From the NCBI RefSeq assembly GCF_029945685.1, contig NZ_JAQSDA010000028.1, positions 310,001-374,000 on the forward strand: a stretch of DNA of 64,000 nucleotides. Reading direction: 5' to 3'. Shown here in pieces: positions 61,318 to 64,000 of this stretch. The stretch is from Polaromonas sp. (lineage in GTDB: Bacteria > Pseudomonadota > Gammaproteobacteria > Burkholderiales > Burkholderiaceae_C). The notes under the pieces were generated by a model. The model searched no databases. It saw only the letters and a program-made list of their open reading frames with translations, and had not been told where the DNA came from. The stretch's first letter is position 1. Every line of letters starts with the position of its first letter. The position numbers and the translations under genes are program-made.

Positions 61318-62120
61318 AGGACCCCGTGATCGAGGGCGGGCAACTGCAGGCGCACAGCCCGCAACCTGTCTGCGCTCAGCTCGGCCATGACCACAGCGGG
61401 GCCCTGGGCCTGCTCGCCCAGCACGCTACCCCAGGGATCGACGATCAGGCTCTGGCCCCAGGTGCGGCGCCCGTTGTCGTGTTCGCCCCCCTGGGCTGCA
61501 GCCACCACATAGGCCAGGTTTTCAATCGCGCGCGCCCGCAGCAGGACTTCCCAATGGGCCTGGCCGGTGGTCCGCGTGAAGGCACTGGGCACGAGCAACA
61601 GGTCCGCTTTCATGGCCCGGTACAGCTCCGGAAAACGCAGGTCGTAACAGACACTCAGGCCGACCCGGTAAGCGTAGCCATCGACCGATGGGAGCTCGAA
61701 GGTCACCGGCACGGTCCCGCTTTCAATGACACGTGACTCGTCGTACTTCTCCTGCCCGTTGTCAAACCGGAACAGGTGAATTTTGTCGTAACGCGCAACG
61801 CACTGGCCCGTCGGCGCAAACACCAGGGAGCTGTTGCGCACATGCTGGCGGTCGCTGGCGCCAAGCGGCACGGTGCCGCCCACAATCCAGAGCCCCAGCT
61901 CGCGCGCGGAGCGGGCCAGAAAATCCTGGATCGGGCCCTCGCCGGCAGTTTCCTGCACAGCAAGCTTGTCGGTGTCCTTCAGACCCATCACGCAAAAATA
62001 CTCGGGCAGCACGGCCAGTTCGGCGCCCTGCGCGGCCGCACGCTCGAGCAACTGCCTGGCCGTGGCCAGGTTGGCAGGGACGCTGGTCCCCGAAACCATT
62101 TGAAGGGCGGCGACATGCAT
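61314..62120 (-). CDS. Carbon-nitrogen hydrolase (nitrilase superfamily, Nit-type amidase)
   Basis: A 268-residue amidase with the catalytic triad Glu40 (VLPEYF), Lys113 (YDKIHLFRFD) and Cys158 (SVCYDLRFPELYR). The HLFRFD and CYDLRFPE sequences point to the Nit1/Nit2 branch, whose members hydrolyse deaminated glutathione or 2-oxo-amide side products. It lies two bases after yhdP and is coupled to the kinase gene by GTGA overlap. Role in metabolite repair is inferred from subfamily resemblance. Confidence 0.9.
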   Translation of the reverse strand: MHVAALQMVSGTSVPANLATARQLLERAAAQGAELAVLPEYFCVMGLKDTDKLAVQETAGEGPIQDFLARSARELGLWIVGGTVPLGASDRQHVRNSSLVFAPTGQCVARYDKIHLFRFDNGQEKYDESRVIESGTVPVTFELPSVDGYAYRVGLSVCYDLRFPELYRAMKADLLLVPSAFTRTTGQAHWEVLLRARAIENLAYVVAAAQGGEHDNGRRTWGQSLIVDPWGSVLGEQAQGPAVVMAELSADRLRAVRLQLPALDHGVL

Positions 62121-62122
62121 GT

Positions 62123-64000
62123 TTACTTCCTTGTGGCGGTGTCCTCGCCGGGCTTGGCCTCGGCGGCGGCTGCTGCGGCTGCGGCGGCTGCGGCCTTGCG
62201 ATCCACCTTGGTGATTTTCGGGTTGGTCCAGGTGCCGTCAATATGGAACTCCTGGGTCGCCGCCTCGGTCAACGGACGCCGCAGGAAATACTGGGCCAGG
62301 AAGGAACCCAGGCCGATCGCCGGGTTGATGACGGTGGCAATCAGGGAGGCGGTGCCGGCGTTGATCTCCGGCACCACCACCACCGTCAGGTCCTGGGTTT
62401 CCCTGGCTATGTCGGCCTTGCCTTCCATCAGCACCGCGGCATTGACGCCCTTCATCTGCAGGTTGTTGGTAAACGCCAGGCCCTGGTTGATGGAGACGTC
62501 GCCGCGCACGAAGTCAAAGGAAAAACCGTCCGAAAACACGTCGCGAAAATCCAGCGTCAGGCGCCGCGGCAGGGCCTGAAGGCTGAGCACCCCGAGCAGC
62601 TTGGCAATGCCCGGTTCGGCCTTGAGAAACTGGCCCGACGCCACATTCACATTGAACTGCCCGCTCAGGCTCGGGTAGTCCAGGCTCAGCGGCGAACCCA
62701 CCCAGGCGATCTGGCCTTCGAGCTTGCCCTTGCCGCGGCGGATCACATCGCTCATGCCAAAGCGCTTGAGCAGTTCGCCCGAATCGGCGATGTCGAGCCT
62801 GAAGTTCATCACGGTACGGCGCCGCTCGACCGCTCCGCGCGAGCCGCCGGCGGCCACCGCCTGCTGCGCGTTGACGGCCACCCAGTTGCCGGTGGCCGTC
62901 AGTGTGGCCTCCGGCACGATGACATTGAGCTTGTTGAGCCGCCACTCCCGCGTACCCCCCTCACGGGCCACCGTCCCGGCGCCGCGGTTGATGGCTTCAA
63001 TTTCAACCCGGCCCAGCTTCTTGCCGCGCAGCTCCAGGTCCTCCACCACGATGTCGAGCGCCGGGACGTTGGCCGGCTGCTCGTTGAGGATGGCCTCGAC
63101 CTCGCTGGCCGTGCTCTGGCCCAGGCTCAGGCGCGACAGGCGGGCATACAGCCGGCCGGCGCCCGCCCCCCCGGGCTGGCGAAACTCGACGTAGCCGTTG
63201 AGCTCGGCCGCGTCGACGTTGGCGCGCCAGGTCAGGCCGTCACGCGATCCGCCGAGCACGACGTTGTTGAGTTTTCGCCCATCGAACACCAGCTCCCTGG
63301 CACGTATCGCCATGGTGGTCGGCAGGTAGCCCAGCACAGCGCTGGCGGGGGTCAGCCGCTCGGCCGGTGCAGCGACAACCGGCACCGGGCTGGCGGCCAG
63401 CACCTGTTCCCAGGCATCGATGTCCACACTCGCGAGATTGATGTTGGCGGCCACCCCGGCCTCAGGCACCGGCGCGCTTTCGCCGGGCTCCAGTCCGACG
63501 GCGATGCTGCCGCGCAGCACACGCGGCTGTGGCCCGCTGATGTCGCGCACGTATTGCACCGACGCCAGCCGCCCCACCGTCAGTGACAACTGGTCCTGCA
63601 GGGCCTGCCCTGCACCGGCCGGGCCGCGCACCACCGTGTTGTCAAAACGCAGGGGCAGCGCGATCTCGGCACTCTTGTTGAGGGGTGCCGGCAGGCTCAA
63701 GGCCATGCCCTGCAGGTTGCTGGACACACTGATCTCGGTGGCCCCGCGCCGGAACCCGAGGCTGGCCGTGTAGGCAGCACTGCCGTTGGCGCGGTTGCCC
63801 AGGCGGGACACCAGCTCGAGCCCCCGGGCCTGTCGCAGCCCCTCGGCACTGAGTGTGCCCTGGGCCCGGATCAGCACGGTCGCCTCCGGAAATTCCACGG
63901 GCCGCGCCGTGGCCTGCGCCGTACGTGTGCCGCCCTCCAGGCGGACATCGCCACCCAGCAGGCGCGCCTGCCCGCCACTGATGGCAAAGCCGCTTTCGGT
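62123..64000 (-). CDS. yhdP: YhdP family AsmA-like protein (5' end beyond window)
   Basis: The frame is open from the stop at 62123 through the right edge; no start is needed within the window. The 625 residues present are the C-terminal part of a very large (about 1300-1400 residue) envelope protein that, with TamB and YdbH, helps move phospholipids to the outer membrane. Typical C-terminal segments are VNVASGQFLKAEPGIAKLLG, LDFRDVFSDGFSFDFVRGDV, NLQMKGVNAAVLMEGKADI and NPAIGLGSFLAQYFLRRP. An Ala-rich tail with a run of about a dozen alanines ends the protein. Confidence 0.88.
   Translation of the reverse strand, partial: TESGFAISGGQARLLGGDVRLEGGTRTAQATARPVEFPEATVLIRAQGTLSAEGLRQARGLELVSRLGNRANGSAAYTASLGFRRGATEISVSSNLQGMALSLPAPLNKSAEIALPLRFDNTVVRGPAGAGQALQDQLSLTVGRLASVQYVRDISGPQPRVLRGSIAVGLEPGESAPVPEAGVAANINLASVDIDAWEQVLAASPVPVVAAPAERLTPASAVLGYLPTTMAIRARELVFDGRKLNNVVLGGSRDGLTWRANVDAAELNGYVEFRQPGGAGAGRLYARLSRLSLGQSTASEVEAILNEQPANVPALDIVVEDLELRGKKLGRVEIEAINRGAGTVAREGGTREWRLNKLNVIVPEATLTATGNWVAVNAQQAVAAGGSRGAVERRRTVMNFRLDIADSGELLKRFGMSDVIRRGKGKLEGQIAWVGSPLSLDYPSLSGQFNVNVASGQFLKAEPGIAKLLGVLSLQALPRRLTLDFRDVFSDGFSFDFVRGDVSINQGLAFTNNLQMKGVNAAVLMEGKADIARETQDLTVVVVPEINAGTASLIATVINPAIGLGSFLAQYFLRRPLTEAATQEFHIDGTWTNPKITKVDRKAAAAAAAAAAAEAKPGEDTATRK

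Noticed and set aside
59089..61329. A 746-codon open frame antisense to the histidine kinase
   Set aside because: Arg/His/Gln-rich translation without family features; the opposite strand encodes a complete kinase.

Overview
The window looks like a chromosomal stretch of a Burkholderiales betaproteobacterium, most likely family Comamonadaceae (Polaromonas, Rhodoferax or a close relative). The basis is the high-GC coding style, the pgk / pyk / fba / purC glycolytic neighbourhood, the fmt-def / lysM-dprA-smg block, the secF-secD-yajC run, the MetH split into two chains, and two families of short dispersed repeats of a type I associate with this family. The genus is inference; no rRNA lies in the window. 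I found no tRNA, prophage, insertion sequence or CRISPR array.

Layout. 1-7755 (+): a homoprotocatechuate (4-hydroxyphenylacetate) meta-cleavage operon hpaG-E-D-F-H-I, followed by a class II aldolase, a ketopantoate-reductase-like gene and an EamA exporter. 8002-12853 (+): a DUF2254 membrane protein preceded by an ATTC microsatellite, a CPA1 cation/proton antiporter, and a PQQ glucose-dehydrogenase gene that is N-terminally short and broken by one in-frame stop. 13225-19622: alanine racemase, the lysophospholipid flippase LplT, an EamA protein, a repeat array, glutathione peroxidase, a WYL regulator, an HxlR regulator and DUF1330. 19689-25110 (-): EVE protein, VOC protein, glcF and glcE, SMP-30 lactonase, aldose epimerase. 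25111-27821 (-): porin-glnK-amtB with a sigma-54 promoter and an NtrC-type site. 28027-33551: YifB, MetH behind an S-adenosylhomocysteine riboswitch, PurC. 33622-40283: fba, pyk and pgk, interrupted by PAP2, esterase and DHDPS-family genes. 40447-46274: azlD-azlC-fmt-def (-), lysM-dprA-smg (+). 46480-52299 (-): DUF1631, secF, secD, yajC. 52496-56740: a single-chain indolepyruvate ferredoxin oxidoreductase divergent from an Lrp regulator. 56933-64000 (-): a MliC-like lipoprotein, MltA, a FixJ-type response regulator, a histidine kinase, a nitrilase and the 3' part of yhdP.

How the parts work together. The hpa genes take 3,4-dihydroxyphenylacetate to C3/C4 central intermediates; the hydroxylase genes are not in the window. 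The porin-glnK-amtB operon is the nitrogen-limitation ammonium system. MetH regenerates methionine from homocysteine, and its mRNA leader appears to sense the product of the methylation cycle (SAH) by freeing its own Shine-Dalgarno sequence.

The most unusual thing in the window is the behaviour of the two repeat families. Family A (GC-rich, beginning AGCCCCCACG) sits directly after stop codons. Family B (about 58 bp, GCTA...AGCT...GCG...AGGGC..GGAAGCC) follows gene ends and also lies inside open reading frames (hpaF, glcE); at one junction it provides the last codons, the stop codon and the ribosome binding site of the next gene. Every clear copy is in the sense orientation of the gene it follows or sits in. 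All coordinates and motifs were read by eye; homology calls rest on recalled family features, not on a search.
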